This document shows positions 48,051 to 56,095 of a stretch of DNA of 64,000 nucleotides, one piece after another. The notes beneath the pieces are model-generated. The model worked only from the letters and a program-made list of their open reading frames with translations, was not told the DNA's origin and did not search any database. Origin of the DNA: Tetraselmis striata (taxonomy: Eukaryota > Chlorophyta > Chlorodendrophyceae > Chlorodendrales > Chlorodendraceae); contig VCJN01000908.1 of assembly GCA_006384855.1 (NCBI GenBank), forward strand, positions 62,001 to 126,000, read 5' to 3'. Position 1 is the stretch's first letter. The number at the start of each line of letters is the position of its first letter. The position numbers and the translations under genes are program-made.

Positions 48051-49067
48051 CTAGGTACAGCCCGGTGGAGAGGTGAGGGAATCTTTAGGGAAGAGCTTGC
48101 CTGGTCGCTTGCCGGCAAGCACTCCGGACAACGCGCTCAGCAGGCCGCCATCCGTGCCGGCGCCACTGACCTCAAATGCTGCCAGGTGCTCGTCGCCCAA
48201 GATGACGACCTGTTGTTCCGTTGTGAGGCGCATGAGCATGCTGGTACCGCGGATTACTGCGCAGAAGGGGCAGGGAGGCGTCACGTGTGCGCACCTGGCC
48301 ATCGTAAAGCCTGGTCTCCACGCCGCGCCGCAGCTGGCGGCCGTTGACGCGCGTGCCGTTGGTCGAGCCGAGGTCCGTCACGTACAGCCGGCCTTTGGAC
48401 ACCGTCAGCGCTGCGCGGGATTGAGTAGATGGCGCTCAGCCCATGCCTGCCCAGCGATTACGCGGGGTACTCTCTAGGCACGTGGGCCGCTTACCTGCGT
48501 GGGATGCGCTCAAGGACGCCACGTCCAGCTCCAGGTCTGCTTTGCCTCCGCCCCTGCCAGTGCGCCACGTCCAGGTGAGAAATGGATAGTTGGGGGTGTA
48601 AATGGAGAATTGGGAAGCAGGAGACTGCGAGGGTGTGTGTGTTGGGAGGGGAAGGGGGGGGGGGGGGGGGGGGGGGGGGGGACCACGCACTTGCGGCCGA
48701 CCACGGTCCGGCCATCCTCGCTTGACGTTAGGCGTATAGCGGGCGCATGCGAGCACACCCCCTGCCCAAGCGCTTGCAGATGGGATGAAGTGCCGTCCCC
48801 GACGGGTACGAGCTCGAAATGCGCGTCACTGGGGTCGGAACGTACTGCGGCCGGTGTGGGGGGGCGCCGCACCGTTGCGCGCTGCCCCGCCGAGCGGCGG
48901 TGTCGCGGCGGTGAAAAGTTCACCGAAGTCTGCGGCTGCCGGCGCGGGCTGACAACAGCCGTCAGCGGGGCGCAGAGCAGGCGGTGGGTGGCAATTCCTC
49001 TCCGTGTCGCGACGGCCAGACCTGGGGACTGCCATGGCGCTTGCCGAGAGGTTCGTGGGCAAGTCAT
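48051..49067 (-). CDS. FHA-domain protein, probably plastid-targeted
   Basis: Four exons with consistent phases: 49067-48691, 48553-48495, 48410-48295, 48209-48051; 236 residues. The first 70 or so residues are rich in Arg, Ser, Pro and Ala and poor in acidic residues, like a chloroplast transit peptide. The FHA fold follows: HFELVPVGDG, RTVVGRK, ADLELDVASLSASHA, GRLYVTDLGSTNGTRVNGRQ and VVILGDEHLAAFEV. This covers the conserved GR, SxxH and GSTNGT phosphothreonine-binding residues. The tail is short (KLFPKDSLTSPPGCT). FHA domains bind phosphothreonine peptides; the partner is unknown. The first intron opens with GTGCGTGGT and then 28 C on the coding strand. The ATG at 49067 was chosen because the longer frame begins with TTG. 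Confidence 0.8.
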
Positions 49068-49287
49068 GGTTGGCTGGTGGTGGGCGCGCGGCGACGGATG
49101 CAGGAGACGCAACAATGGTATCCCGATGGCTCCCCGGCAGCAGCAATGGATGCTGGCGACTAGAGAGGCTGGTACCTGTAGCCATGAAGATAATGATTAC
49201 AGCAGTCGTAAATTGGTAGCGACTAATCATGTATCGACACTGGCCGACTGGCCGACTATTTATTCGAGGTATTTATGATTATTTTAT

Positions 49288-49314
49288 ATTTACCCAAGGA
49301 GGCACTGTTTGCCA
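49288..49314. repeat. Terminal 27-base repeat (B2)
   Basis: Same sequence as 49586-49612 (ATTTACCCAAGGAGGCACTG plus TTTGCCA). Marks the probable 3' end of the retrotransposon. Confidence 0.8.
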
Positions 49315-49409
49315 AGAATGTCAGCTCGCTTACATTGGAGGCTAAGACGAGAACCACAGGCTTGGCCTGGGTGTCTCCTAGCGCAAAAAGATGGTTGAGG
49401 GTGGGTGGG

Positions 49410-49586
49410 TGCGCGAGCCGGTTGAGGCGAGCGCAAAGCAGAGAGTGCCTGTGCCCGAGGGTGGATCCCTCAGGTCGTAGTGCTGGTGCGGGCCGGCAGG
49501 CCTTAGTCCGTGCGCCGACCTCGGGGGTCGTGCGCAGTACAACATAGCTAATGTACTGTAAACCTCTAGATGACTACATCTGACCA
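49410..49586. repeat. 177-base direct repeat (A2), 3' copy
   Basis: Identical by eye to 54008-54184, in the same orientation. Confidence 0.9.
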
Positions 49587-49612
49587 TTTACCCAAGGAGG
49601 CACTGTTTGCCA
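49586..49612. repeat. Internal 27-base repeat (B1)
   Basis: Abuts the 177-base repeat and is repeated at 49288-49314. The recombinase stop codon is 32 bases further in. Confidence 0.8.
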
Positions 49613-49643
49613 GAGACGAAAGCCAAAGGCTAGCACAGGAAGC

Positions 49644-50870
49644 TTAGGCCGGCGGCCGGACGGGGACGAGCCAACCGAAGAACCTCCAGGCCCCAGGAGT
49701 CGGGCGCATGGTCGGGTCGATGTACTTCCCGGTGACCACCTCGCTGTTCTTCGACCAGTCGCCCATGTGCTTGATGGCCGGCAAAGGGACGCCGACGCAG
49801 CTGGCTGCGGAAGCGGCACCCTTGCGTAAACTGTGCGATGTCCACTTGAAACCGGTGGGAGGTCGGGCGCCTGCCGCCAGGTAGGCTTCCCGCAACCACT
49901 CGGTAAGAGTGGCTGAAACCGACCAAGTGGCGGAAGACTCCAGCGGGGAGATGCTCCAGAACTTGGGCGGCGGGCTGGCGCCGTAGAAACGGCGGCAGTA
50001 GGCGTCGCGACTGACGGTGTACCAGTCCAACAGGTCAGCGAAGTCCGGAACGGCGGCGATGGGCAGAGTTATCAGGGGCTTCGCGGAAACCCTCGTACGC
50101 TGGTCGCCTTTCTGTTTGCGGACGTACAGTAGAATGCTTCCGGACGGCCGGTCGACCACTAAATCACCGGTCTCGCAGCTAATGCCGGACTCCGCTCGGC
50201 ACAGGAAGACGTACGCCGTAATCGTCGCGAGCGCGGCTCTGTAAGCGCGGATGTCCGCAATATTAGCGGGTTCCCACGCCAATGTCTGCCGAAATCCAAT
50301 CGCGGTGTTCAGGATGTCAGCCGCCACGGGCGCAGGTAGGGCGACGCGGACGTCTTCCGCCGCAAGACGCTCTTGCTGGATAGCCAGGCCGCGGCGCGCG
50401 TCGGCTACCATTTCGCCGAGGGCGACAGGCTGGCGCTGATGGTCGCGGAAGTACTTGTTGATGGACGAGTAATACTGTTGAAGGGACTCCGCGCCGACGG
50501 TACCTTGCAAGCCTAGCCAGGCAGTGTAGCGGACGATTGTGCTGGTAGTAGCCTGCAGCGGGCGTAAGCCTTCCTGCTCGCAGAAAGTAGCGAAAGAGCG
50601 CATGCCGCTGTCGTAGTTGTGGTAGGTGCCGGCCGCCAGCGAACCTGTAAGCAAACCGAGCGCCGCTTGACCAACGTCGTCGGTCCCCAACAAAGACCGG
50701 AGCTCGGCCGCCATTGATGCCGACCAGGGCGCCTCCGAGCCGGCGCGCGCCGCAAGCCGGTAGCGCGCGCGTCGAGTGTGGGACAGGCGGCCCGGGTATT
50801 GCACACCGTACTGCACACCGTACTGCACACCGTACTGCACACCGTACTGCAGCGACGGCTGTACGGTCAT
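49644..50870 (-). CDS. Tyrosine recombinase of the DIRS-like element
   Basis: 408 residues. Performs the integration step that an integrase performs in LTR elements. Catalytic set visible: Arg225 (FLCRAESG), His346-x-x-Arg349 (SHSLRKG), His368 (IKHMGDW) and the Tyr383 nucleophile (GKYIDP). The N-terminal core-binding region includes TYHNYDSGMRSFATFC. The N terminus has four QYGV repeats coded by a 12-base tandem array (50801-50850). The ATG sits 8 bases after the RT stop codon, so translation may couple by reinitiation. The open frame extends much further upstream through the RT gene, but that part is only the overlap shadow. Confidence 0.9.
   Translation of the reverse strand: MTVQPSLQYGVQYGVQYGVQYGVQYPGRLSHTRRARYRLAARAGSEAPWSASMAAELRSLLGTDDVGQAALGLLTGSLAAGTYHNYDSGMRSFATFCEQEGLRPLQATTSTIVRYTAWLGLQGTVGAESLQQYYSSINKYFRDHQRQPVALGEMVADARRGLAIQQERLAAEDVRVALPAPVAADILNTAIGFRQTLAWEPANIADIRAYRAALATITAYVFLCRAESGISCETGDLVVDRPSGSILLYVRKQKGDQRTRVSAKPLITLPIAAVPDFADLLDWYTVSRDAYCRRFYGASPPPKFWSISPLESSATWSVSATLTEWLREAYLAAGARPPTGFKWTSHSLRKGAASAASCVGVPLPAIKHMGDWSKNSEVVTGKYIDPTMRPTPGAWRFFGWLVPVRPPA
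50801..50850 (-). repeat. 12-base tandem repeat within the recombinase gene
   Basis: GCACACCGTACT on the plus strand, four full copies, coding QYGV repeats at the recombinase N terminus. Confidence 0.9.
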
Positions 50871-50878
50871 AGCCCGGC

Positions 50879-52876
50879 CTAGCGACCCCCGGCGGAGGTG
50901 CAGCCATGCCGGCGTGGCAGCCGAAAAGCCACGACGCTCCAGCCGGGCAGTCCGACCCCCGCGCGCGTTCCCCGCCGCCCAGGAAAGAAGAGGTCGCGGG
51001 TAGGCGGGTAGACAATCGTCTCGGTGGCGAGGTCCTGCAGCAGCTGGTACCAACGCCGTCCTGGCCAGTGCGGTGCGATGACCGTGGCGGCCGCGCCCGA
51101 CTGGCGCAGTTTGTCCGCCAAATCGTCTAATAAACCCCACGGAGGATTGCAATAATTGCGCTCCCTGCGCCAGAACTCGTCCGGCAAATGGAGCGAATCC
51201 ACCGCTTCGCAATGCGGGTCGCGCCAGCGGGAATTGTACCGCGGAAGTTGCGTATTTTCCATTGACGCAAATCTGTCGACGGTGTGCGGACCCCACAAGC
51301 GCTGCAGGTACGCGAATATCCGCGGATTGAGCTGCCAGTCGGAGTCGTCCAGCTCCCTGCTGAGTCGGTCCGCCCAAACGTTGGCTGCCGACTGGATGTA
51401 TCGGGGCCTGATGGAGATGTCGTGGATATCCAGGAGGTGCCACAGCTTGCGGAGCTCCTCCATCATGACGGGCGACCGAGAGGTAAGGTTGGTCAGCGCT
51501 GCCACTACGGCCGTGTTGTCCTCGTGCAGTAAGACGCGCCGTCCTCGGAGCTGGGGCAGGAACGATTCGACCGCGTGACGTACCGCGCGAAGCTCCTTCC
51601 ATGTGATGTGACGCGAGCGGTCGTCCTCGTACCAGAAGCCGCGCGCCTGGTAAGCGCTGTTGTTGTTGAGCACAGCCCCCCATCCGTACGAGCTGGAGTC
51701 CGCGTGCAGATACGCGGTCTCCACAGGCTTGTACATAGAGCGACCGTTGTGCTGCGCAGGTACCTGGGTCCACCACTCTAGGTCGCGGCGCAGCCGGTTT
51801 GTCATCTTGACGCGCCCGCCCCAGCCCTGCCGGGTGGCGAGGACGCAGTGCAGCTCCCGCAAAAAGAAACGGGCCGGCGTAACTGCCAAGTACAGGAACT
51901 GCGCCTTGCCCGCAAAGGACGCCAGCTGCCGAGCTGGGAGCCAGCGCTTGTTGGAGGCTGCGCGGCCAAGGAGCGAACGGGCGGCCTTGGCTAGAGCGAT
52001 GAGCTTCTCCTCGGGGGCGCGGAACTCGCCGCGCTTCAGGTCGATGATCAGGCCCAGGTGAGGGCCGACCTGGGTGGGCTCCCAGACTCCCTTGTTGGGG
52101 TTGCGCAGTAGGCCCAGGCGGTCCAGCAAGGTGCTTAACCGGACGCGTAGCTCCAGGGCTGCCTCGCGGGAGTCCGCGAGGAAAAGGAAGTCGTCCATAT
52201 AGGGTAGGAGCCGCTCGCCCCGCCAGCGAGTGTTGCGCAGGAAACGGCGAGTAGGCTTGGACGGGGCCGTGGGAGGCAACGCTGGGTCGCGCTGCTTCAG
52301 GGGCGTCCGCAGGTAGTCCGTAAAGGCCGCCGTCAATTTGCAGAAGTAGTACGACGAGCCTGTCCAACCCATCGGTAGGCAAGCAAGTCGCCACAGCTCT
52401 CCTCGGTAGTTCACGGTAAAGAAGTCGCGGTCCTCCTCCCGAATCCCAAGGGCGTAGTAGCCGTCGGCCAGGTCCATCGACACGAACCAATCTCCCGCGC
52501 GCGCCAGGTGCCGCAGGTGCTTGAGCGTTTCGTAGGACATCGTGAAAGTCTTGCACCACTTGTTGAGCTCCCGTAGGTCGATGATGAGGCGCCATTTGTT
52601 GGTGCCGGGTTTGGGGACTAGAAACATTCTGGATACCCACTTGTTGCAGTGTCCTCGCTCCCACGCGCCAATCGCCTCGAAGCGGGGCAGTTCTGTAGCC
52701 ATGAAATCCAGTTGTGCCTGAGTGGCGTCGCGCATGGAGACGCCGTGGTTGTAGGGGCGAGGGCGTCGCCCGTTCTTGAAGCGTATCCGGACCCCTTGGC
52801 GGATCCAACTCAAGACTTGTCCGCTCGCGCCGATGCTTTCCCAGTCTCGCCATCTTCTCCGCACGCGGTGTCGCAT
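50879..52876 (-). CDS. Reverse transcriptase / RNase H with methyltransferase-like tail
   Basis: 665 residues from ATG 52876. The RT region (about 85-290) has WRLIIDLRELN, SMDLADGYYALG and the catalytic YMDDF at 226-230. RNase H follows with Asp392 (HADSSSYGWG), Glu428 (WKELRA), Asp453 (HEDNTAVV) and Asp503 (WADRLSR). The C-terminal segment (about 528-665) carries RFASMENTQLPRYNSRW, NYCNPPWGLL (NPPW at 577-580) and APHWPGRRWY. NPPW matches motif IV of N6-adenine methyltransferases, a domain reported in DIRS elements. It starts 46 bases after the gag stop, in a different frame. Another open stretch runs to 53422 but overlaps gag, so I did not use it as the start. Confidence 0.9.
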   Translation of the reverse strand: MRHRVRRRWRDWESIGASGQVLSWIRQGVRIRFKNGRRPRPYNHGVSMRDATQAQLDFMATELPRFEAIGAWERGHCNKWVSRMFLVPKPGTNKWRLIIDLRELNKWCKTFTMSYETLKHLRHLARAGDWFVSMDLADGYYALGIREEDRDFFTVNYRGELWRLACLPMGWTGSSYYFCKLTAAFTDYLRTPLKQRDPALPPTAPSKPTRRFLRNTRWRGERLLPYMDDFLFLADSREAALELRVRLSTLLDRLGLLRNPNKGVWEPTQVGPHLGLIIDLKRGEFRAPEEKLIALAKAARSLLGRAASNKRWLPARQLASFAGKAQFLYLAVTPARFFLRELHCVLATRQGWGGRVKMTNRLRRDLEWWTQVPAQHNGRSMYKPVETAYLHADSSSYGWGAVLNNNSAYQARGFWYEDDRSRHITWKELRAVRHAVESFLPQLRGRRVLLHEDNTAVVAALTNLTSRSPVMMEELRKLWHLLDIHDISIRPRYIQSAANVWADRLSRELDDSDWQLNPRIFAYLQRLWGPHTVDRFASMENTQLPRYNSRWRDPHCEAVDSLHLPDEFWRRERNYCNPPWGLLDDLADKLRQSGAAATVIAPHWPGRRWYQLLQDLATETIVYPPTRDLFFPGRRGTRAGVGLPGWSVVAFRLPRRHGCTSAGGR

Positions 52877-52922
52877 GTAGAGGGAGGTAGGCGTACAGGA
52901 GTCGGCGCGGCGGGCCACACCG

Positions 52923-53897
52923 TCACTTGGTGACCTTCGCCTTGGCCTTGTCGGACGCTGCGGCTGTCGCTGCGGCCTTCCGTGCCGCAGCGGCTTGCTC
53001 GCGTTGCTTGCGCCTCTCGGCGGACTCCATGGGGGCGGGCTTGTCGGGGGTAGCCTTGGCGAACGCGGCCGCGGCACGGGCCTTGCCCGCTGCGGAAAGG
53101 CTGATCTCGAGGGTCTTGTCGTCGAACGCTCGGCGGAGTTGGTCGAGTTGCCCGGACACGGCGATGCGCCGTGGGGTGCAGAACTTTGCGTGGGCGAGCT
53201 CGGCGAAAACACGGTCCGCCTCTGTAGCCGTTGGTCCATTCTTGGCGAGCTGGAGGTAGCCCAACCGGGAACGGGTGGCCTCCTCCGTCGCCAGGTGGGT
53301 GCGGTAGCAGGCGCGGAGCTCGGCAAGGGCCGCAGCCTTGTCTGCCGGCGTAGCAGACTCGGTCGAAAGCGACTCCAGAGCGCAGCGCATCGCCTCGTTG
53401 GCGCAGCTACTGAAGAAGGCATAGCAGCCTAGGTGCAGGTATTCGTCGTACGCTGCCTGACTCCGCTTATCCGCGAGGGCGCGGGCGGTGTCGTCGGTCA
53501 GGGTCCACAAGCGGGGCTCGTCGACGTCGCGCGGGGGGCGCTCCAGACCGGGGGGGATGACTCGGCCGTAGTAGGCAAAGTCGACGTACTCGAGCTCGTT
53601 GTCGGGTGCGTCTAGCTCAGCAGGAAGGGGCTCTCGCGCTCCTTGCTCACCACCCTCGGGCGCAGGCGTGCCCGCGGGGTTGGCTGGCTGGGTACCTTCG
53701 GGAGGAAGCGGGTCAGTGGGGGGGGCGAGTCGAGCGAGCAAGGCAGCCGTAGCAGCCTCAAACTGCCCGGCCAGCCGCTTCTCCAGGGCTTCCGCTTGGG
53801 CCGTCAGGCGTTTCTCCAATTCCGCGACAGATGCCGCCGTGGCGCCGCCCGGGGCGTCGTCCGCTAAGGCGTCTTCCGGTACAGGGCGAGGGGGCAT
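52923..53897 (-). CDS. Gag-like ORF of the DIRS-like element
   Basis: 324 residues from ATG 53897; the frame is open to 53978 without an ATG. The N terminus is Pro/Ala-rich. A predicted coiled coil lies around ELEKRLTAQAEALEKRLAGQ, then an acidic linker, a helical core (DEYLHLGCYAFFSSCANEAM), and an Ala/Lys-rich basic tail suited to RNA binding. No CCHC zinc knuckle is present. Assignment rests mainly on position before RT and overall character. Confidence 0.7.
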   Translation of the reverse strand: MPPRPVPEDALADDAPGGATAASVAELEKRLTAQAEALEKRLAGQFEAATAALLARLAPPTDPLPPEGTQPANPAGTPAPEGGEQGAREPLPAELDAPDNELEYVDFAYYGRVIPPGLERPPRDVDEPRLWTLTDDTARALADKRSQAAYDEYLHLGCYAFFSSCANEAMRCALESLSTESATPADKAAALAELRACYRTHLATEEATRSRLGYLQLAKNGPTATEADRVFAELAHAKFCTPRRIAVSGQLDQLRRAFDDKTLEISLSAAGKARAAAAFAKATPDKPAPMESAERRKQREQAAAARKAAATAAASDKAKAKVTK

Positions 53898-54007
53898 CCT
53901 GCTGTCGCGGGGTGGGGAAGGTGTAGCGTCTCGGGAGGCAGAGGCTCGGGTCCGAGTCGGTATAGAGTAAGCTGACACTCTGCTCGACTGCTAGAGTCGA
54001 GACTGCT

Positions 54008-54184
54008 TGCGCGAGCCGGTTGAGGCGAGCGCAAAGCAGAGAGTGCCTGTGCCCGAGGGTGGATCCCTCAGGTCGTAGTGCTGGTGCGGGCCGGCAGGCC
54101 TTAGTCCGTGCGCCGACCTCGGGGGTCGTGCGCAGTACAACATAGCTAATGTACTGTAAACCTCTAGATGACTACATCTGACCA
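54008..54184. repeat. 177-base direct repeat (A1), 5' copy
   Basis: Marks the 5' end of the minus-strand retrotransposon and probably holds its promoter. A short inverted repeat (TCGACTGCTAGAGTCGA) lies just inside, at about 53984-54000. Confidence 0.9.
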
Positions 54185-54913
54185 AATAAATCAGAAAGGG
54201 GCGAAAATCATGTATACTACCTGGGTATACTACCGCCGGTATCTCTGACATGATTTTACATCGTATATTAATACATGGTTATATTACATGAGCTAGCAGC
54301 GGAAGGCGATATCAGGAAATCACAAAAAGGACAATCAGAAAGGTCCTCATACATTATTATATCAACGTGAGCATCAATTAGTATGGGGGAGGGGGGGCGT
54401 CTACAGCTGTAAGGATTATGAGTCTTAAATGTCGGTTTGTATTGTAACTTACAATTACTCGAAACCCTATCGGCCCTCACTAATATTTCTGCTGGTCACC
54501 AGGAGCATACATCTACATATTTAATTTCAAAACAACAGATTGCAATCAGTAATTTATCATACTTGTTGATGATGAAATACTCATCAGAATTAAGATTTTT
54601 ATCTTTGTCTGCACACCTAGCAACCAGCATTGCCATCAGACGTGCTGTCGCACACTCAGTCTTTTAAGTTCCTCTGGACCTGAGGCTACCATCAGGGGTG
54701 CTGAATAACCCCAGTTTATATTTGTGCATTTACCTGGCAGTGGTGTGTGGTTGACCCAGCGAGGCAAACGCACTTCGCCTCTGAGTGGCAACTGCTTCTT
54801 AAACTGCATATGCGTACAGGCAGCCCCCTTTGCCATGTGGCCTCCCTCGTCTATTTCCAACCACCGCCTCCTAAATTCCGCGCAGCCGCTTATTGCATGT
54901 GGCTAGGAGATGA
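54185..54913. other. AT-rich spacer, no gene seen
   Basis: Lower GC than its surroundings. Lies between the retrotransposon 5' end and the CAX stop codon. It probably includes the CAX 3' untranslated region, but I could not fix a poly(A) signal. Confidence 0.4.
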
Positions 54914-56095
54914 TCATCGCACCAAGGCTGACGCCATGGAAACATTGCCCGGCGCCACTGGGCTGTCTATGTTGGCGCCTCTGTAATCCACGCACCACGT
55001 GGCAGCTACTAGCATGGCGTACATGATCAGCAAGCTAGTGCCCTTCAGCCAGTCTGAGCGGCCGCCCTGGAGTACTTGTGAAACCAGCAGCACTGCACCA
55101 ACCAGCGCCGCTGACTCCAACGTGGAGAAGCCCAGAGTAGCAGGCTGGCCGGCCGCCCAGCCATAGAGCACCGTGTAGGGTGCGACAAAGAGCAGGATCT
55201 GCAGCGCTGAGCCCAGGCAGATGCCGAGAGAGACGGGCAAATCCCCTCGGTACGCAAACACCACAGCGCAGGTGTTCTCTGCCAAGTTGCCCGCAAGGGG
55301 AACAATCACCACGGCCATAAAGCTGAGCGGGAGGCCTAGAGCGTCTGCCGCAGTGCTGGTCGTTGCAACCAGGATGCTGCTGAGGACTGTAATCACGAGG
55401 GTCAGCACCGCCAGCCAGAGCAGGCCAGCAAGCAGCCCGATTGTAGGTACTGGTACACTTAAGCTGTGATCCTGCGGCTGAGCCTCATGTGGCCTCTCTG
55501 CGTCCTCTTTGCCAGGAGCGGGCTCAAATAGGTGCCGGTCACGGGTGAGCTGGTACCCGAGGAAGGAAAGGTACAGCAGGATGAGGAGGATGCTGTTGAC
55601 ACGGGAGAGAGTAAGCAACGTCTGTGGCTTGATATTTGCTGCACCTGGCGAGCTCACAATCGAGAGCAACGCAATTGCCAGGGACCCGGCAAGCAGCTGC
55701 GTCATGCTCACAGCGGCGCCATGGTCCGAGAAGCGCTGTTCCCTAAAGCGAGCGCCACCTGCAGTTAAGGACATGCCGAGCACAAGAAACAGGCTGCCCA
55801 ACACAGAGCCGAGCAGAAACATGCGCGCCAGGCTGTCATTGCCGCTACTCACAGCGAGCGACACGCAGAGAGTCTCTGTCAGATTATTGAAGGTGGCATT
55901 CAGCAGGCCGCCAAGGGACTTGGTCGTGCCCAGGACGATCTGCTCTGTGATGAAGCACAACCGGTCTGCCAGTGGCATAAGGCCCAAGAGGCAAAAGGCA
56001 AAAGTTGCGCCATCATTCCAACGTAAGATCCGCGCCAGAATGCCCAGGATGGCAAACGGAAGGAGCAAGTTGAGGTACGTCCCCAGCACCATGAT
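54914..56095 (-). CDS. CAX: CAX-family cation/proton exchanger
   Basis: A long terminal exon of 392 residues from an internal ATG at 56092. It is preceded by a good acceptor (CCCTTTAG before ATC at 56095), so an N-terminal exon probably lies upstream. A candidate ends with HHIK just before a GTAGGG donor near 56250. About ten hydrophobic spans are visible, with the acidic/polar loop KEDAERPHEAQPQDH between the two halves. Repeat c-1 is GGLLNATFNNLTE (61-73) and repeat c-2 is AGNLAENTCAV (267-277), followed by GSALQILLFVAP. Both catalytic glutamates are kept. Canonical plant repeats read GNATE and GNAAEH, so here Gly to Asn in c-1 and Ala-to-Leu and His-to-Asn in c-2 are changed. Likely a vacuolar Ca2+/H+ antiporter; ion choice is uncertain. 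Confidence 0.85.
   Translation of the reverse strand: MMVLGTYLNLLLPFAILGILARILRWNDGATFAFCLLGLMPLADRLCFITEQIVLGTTKSLGGLLNATFNNLTETLCVSLAVSSGNDSLARMFLLGSVLGSLFLVLGMSLTAGGARFREQRFSDHGAAVSMTQLLAGSLAIALLSIVSSPGAANIKPQTLLTLSRVNSILLILLYLSFLGYQLTRDRHLFEPAPGKEDAERPHEAQPQDHSLSVPVPTIGLLAGLLWLAVLTLVITVLSSILVATTSTAADALGLPLSFMAVVIVPLAGNLAENTCAVVFAYRGDLPVSLGICLGSALQILLFVAPYTVLYGWAAGQPATLGFSTLESAALVGAVLLVSQVLQGGRSDWLKGTSLLIMYAMLVAATWCVDYRGANIDSPVAPGNVSMASALVR

Larger units (their letters stand above)
49288..54184 (-). mobile_element. PAT/DIRS-like tyrosine-recombinase retrotransposon, apparently intact
   Basis: Order on the minus strand: 177-base repeat (54184-54008), gag-like ORF, RT-RNase H ORF, tyrosine-recombinase ORF, 27-base repeat (49612-49586), second 177-base repeat (49586-49410), 95 unique bases, second 27-base repeat (49314-49288). 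Repeats of both kinds are direct and identical by eye. There is no integrase or aspartic protease motif. This is the split-direct-repeat architecture of PAT-type DIRS elements, which integrate through a tyrosine recombinase and make no target duplication. All three ORFs are open, and the element contains no G/C homopolymers, both signs of a recent insertion. Confidence 0.85.

Noticed and set aside
45390..49067. FHA and fibrillin segments as one fused gene
   Set aside because: The FHA frame ends at a stop codon (48051-48053) with no donor bypassing it, and a low-complexity spacer follows.
49644..52853. 1069-codon frame taken as a single recombinase protein
   Set aside because: Everything before residue 661 is the antiphase shadow of the RT gene. 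Recombinase similarity begins after the RT stop.
50879..53422. 847-codon frame taken as the full RT protein
   Set aside because: Its first 180 or so codons overlap the gag ORF in another frame and have low-complexity Arg/Pro/Ser composition. The RT more likely starts near 52876.
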